Positions 62,438-64,000 of a stretch of 64,000 bases of DNA are shown one piece after another. The translations under genes and the position numbers were made by a program. Source of the DNA: Rhodococcus sp. UNC23MFCrub1.1 (GTDB lineage: Bacteria > Actinomycetota > Actinomycetes > Mycobacteriales > Mycobacteriaceae); the NCBI RefSeq assembly GCF_000686025.1, contig NZ_JMLQ01000001.1:496001-560000 (forward strand), read 5' to 3'. Each line of letters begins with the position of its first letter. Position 1 is the stretch's first letter. A model generated the notes under the pieces. The model was not told where the DNA came from. It did no database searches and saw only the letters and a program-made list of their open reading frames with translations.

Positions 62438-63985
62438 TCACGTCGTCCTGATCGACGATGCTCCGCCGGACTGAGAGGGCGCTGAGATCATCGTGTCAGT
62501 GGCCTGTGGGTCCTGCGATCCTGTTCCCAGCAGATCCTGCGGACCGGCGGATTCCCCCGGGAGAACGATTCGAATCAGGGTGCCGCCGGTGACCGAGTCC
62601 TCGACCGCGATGGTTCCGCCGTGCTTGAGCACCACCTGGCGCACGATCGCCAGACCCAGTCCCGATCCGGGCATCGACCGCGACGCGGTGGACCGGTAGA
62701 AGCGTTCGAACACCAGCTCTCTTTCCTCGGGCGCGATACCCGGACCCGCGTCGGACACGGTGAGTTCGAGCAGGCCGTCGGGCCGGGCGATCATTGCCAC
62801 GTGCACGGTGGCGCCCGACGGACTCCACTTGGCCGCGTTGTCGAGCACGTTGAGGACGGCGCGGGACAGACCTGCCTGGTCGCCGTACAGGATCCACGGT
62901 GTGGTCATCGAGTCGAAGTCGATCTCGTTGCGACGCCTGCGAACTCGCTCCAGGCTGCGTTCGACGACATCCGCCATGTCGACACGTTCGAAGACGTTCT
63001 CCGGGGCGTCCTCACGTGCCAGGTCGACCAGATCGCCGACGAGCGTGGACAGTTCCTCGATCTGCGCCACCACGTCGAGACGCAGCTCCGCCATGTCCTG
63101 CTCCGGGATGCGCGGCGCACCCGGCCGACTCGACGCGATCAGCAGTTCCATGTTGGTGCGCAACGACGTCAGCGGGGTCCGCAGTTCGTGACCCGCGTCC
63201 GCCACGAGTCGACTCTGCCGCGCCCGCGACTCGGCGAGCGCCCGCAGCATCGTGTTGAAACTGTCGGTGAGGCGGGCGAGTTCGTCGTTACCCGTCACCG
63301 GAATGGGCGTCAGGTCGTCGGTTCGGGCGACACGCTCGGCCGCCGCCGTCAGCCGTCCGATGGGTCGCAGACCGGTGCGTCCCACCGCCGTGCCGGCCAC
63401 CGCCGCGAGGACGACGCCACAGCCACCCACGACGAACAGCACCCAGGCCAGTCGATCCAGGACCTGGCCGGTGGGCGCGAGCCGCTGTGCGATCACCAGC
63501 GTGCTTCCGGTCTGCGTGCGCTCCGCGAGAACGCGAGCTCCCGAGGTGGTGCGCAGCGACGAGGTCGACTGTCCCAGCGCGACGTCCATCTCGGGGTCAC
63601 CGATGGGCACGATCGAACCCGGCGGGATGTACTTCGTCAGGTCCGGAAAGATCAGCGCGACACTGACATCGGTGCTGTAGAGCGTGGCGCCCGCGACGTA
63701 CCGGGGATCGAAGGCGACGAGGTTGGTCTCGATCAGCGCACTCGCCCGGGTACGCAGCTGATTGTCGACGTCGCCGTACAGCGCGCGGGACACCACCGCG
63801 TACGCGGCGATCGCCATGACGGCGACCGCGATGGCCACCACGGACGCCGCGAGCAGCGTGACACGCCACCGCAGGGACACCGAGCGGGTGAGGGGCATCG
63901 GAGGACGCATGAGTCCGTCCTGTGCCGCGCGCCCCTTGTCGGTCCCGACCTCGCCCCGACGACGGCCGAAGGGAGCAACCATCAC
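62438..63985 (-). CDS. mprB: Sensor histidine kinase MprB
   Basis: MprB senses envelope stress and phosphorylates MprA. The 515-residue kinase has a first helix (about 40-65), an external domain (about 66-175), a second helix (about 180-200), HAMP, HisKA with His266 (DAGHELRTPLTSLR), and an ATPase lobe (NVLDNAAKWSPSG, DAGPGIAPEE, GSGLGLAIV). Many segments agree with M. tuberculosis MprB as I recall it. The start is the GTG at 63985 or the ATG at 63982. mprA should lie just beyond the right edge. Confidence 0.94.
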   Translation of the reverse strand: MMVAPFGRRRGEVGTDKGRAAQDGLMRPPMPLTRSVSLRWRVTLLAASVVAIAVAVMAIAAYAVVSRALYGDVDNQLRTRASALIETNLVAFDPRYVAGATLYSTDVSVALIFPDLTKYIPPGSIVPIGDPEMDVALGQSTSSLRTTSGARVLAERTQTGSTLVIAQRLAPTGQVLDRLAWVLFVVGGCGVVLAAVAGTAVGRTGLRPIGRLTAAAERVARTDDLTPIPVTGNDELARLTDSFNTMLRALAESRARQSRLVADAGHELRTPLTSLRTNMELLIASSRPGAPRIPEQDMAELRLDVVAQIEELSTLVGDLVDLAREDAPENVFERVDMADVVERSLERVRRRRNEIDFDSMTTPWILYGDQAGLSRAVLNVLDNAAKWSPSGATVHVAMIARPDGLLELTVSDAGPGIAPEERELVFERFYRSTASRSMPGSGLGLAIVRQVVLKHGGTIAVEDSVTGGTLIRIVLPGESAGPQDLLGTGSQDPQATDTMISAPSQSGGASSIRTT

Positions 63986-64000
63986 GGAGGCGTTTCCCGC

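Overview
The window reads as a chromosomal segment of a high-GC mycolic-acid actinobacterium, most likely Rhodococcus or a close Nocardiaceae relative. The reasons are heavily GC3-biased codons, many GTG starts, an MspA-type porin, a WS/DGAT wax-ester/triacylglycerol synthase, RpfB, Pks16, MprB/PepD and GlpR/Glp. The backbone follows, in the opposite orientation, the Mycobacterium tuberculosis order Rv0981 to Rv1017 (mprAB-pepD-moaB2, mscL, Rv0990c/Rv0991c, 5-FCL, galU, moeA1/glp, rimJ, glpR, arcA, pmt, rsmI, metS, tatD, rpfB, ksgA, ispE, pks16, pth, rplY, prsA). That comparison is from memory, not from a search. No insertion sequence, prophage, CRISPR array or rRNA was seen; there is one tRNA-Ala(CGC).

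Region 1 to 12.4 kb: the 3' end of prs, then a complete ergothioneine set (egtABCD on the minus strand, egtE divergent), rplY, pth, pks16 and prfC, then an unknown small protein behind an AT-richer leader. Region 12.4 to 24.4 kb: a FAS1 lipoprotein, a DUF4166-like protein, an Uup-like ABC-F ATPase coupled to ispE, a WYL regulator, rsmA and rpfB, a polar amino-acid ABC importer with a fused binding protein and permease, an LppP/LprE-like lipoprotein and tatD. Region 24.4 to 34.5 kb: metG, LtrA coupled to a WS/DGAT acyltransferase, an HSL-type esterase, an SRPBCC protein, rsmI, the protein O-mannosyltransferase and a BCCT osmolyte transporter.

Region 34.5 to 51.7 kb is the most accessory part. 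It holds GntR/DoxX/ArsC, a 3 x 30-bp tandem repeat, arginine deiminase, an SDR, a molybdenum oxidoreductase with a flavin reductase, a butyrolactone-receptor-like TetR regulator beside two stand-alone GyrI-like proteins, and an EamA exporter divergent from a CGNR regulator across a perfect dyad. It also holds a three-gene operon (class-III aminotransferase, thioester-reductase-like SDR, SRPBCC cyclase-like protein) and a TAXI binding protein next to a two-component system and a dicarboxylate-type MFS permease. Region 51.7 to 64 kb returns to the backbone: tRNA-Ala, glpR, rimJ, glp, galU, 5-FCL, an Rv0991c-like chaperone gene under a CIRCE operator, a SAF-domain protein, mscL, a small lipoprotein, an MspA porin with a long gene-free upstream region, moaB, pepD and mprB.

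Recurrent themes are very short divergent intergenic regions, start codons about six bases after a TANNNT box (likely leaderless mRNAs), 4-bp ATGA/GTGA overlaps within operons, and perfect hairpin terminators between convergent genes. The best candidates for something undescribed are the aminotransferase/reductase/cyclase operon (43.65 to 46.45 kb) and the TAXI/two-component/MFS module (46.5 to 50.9 kb).
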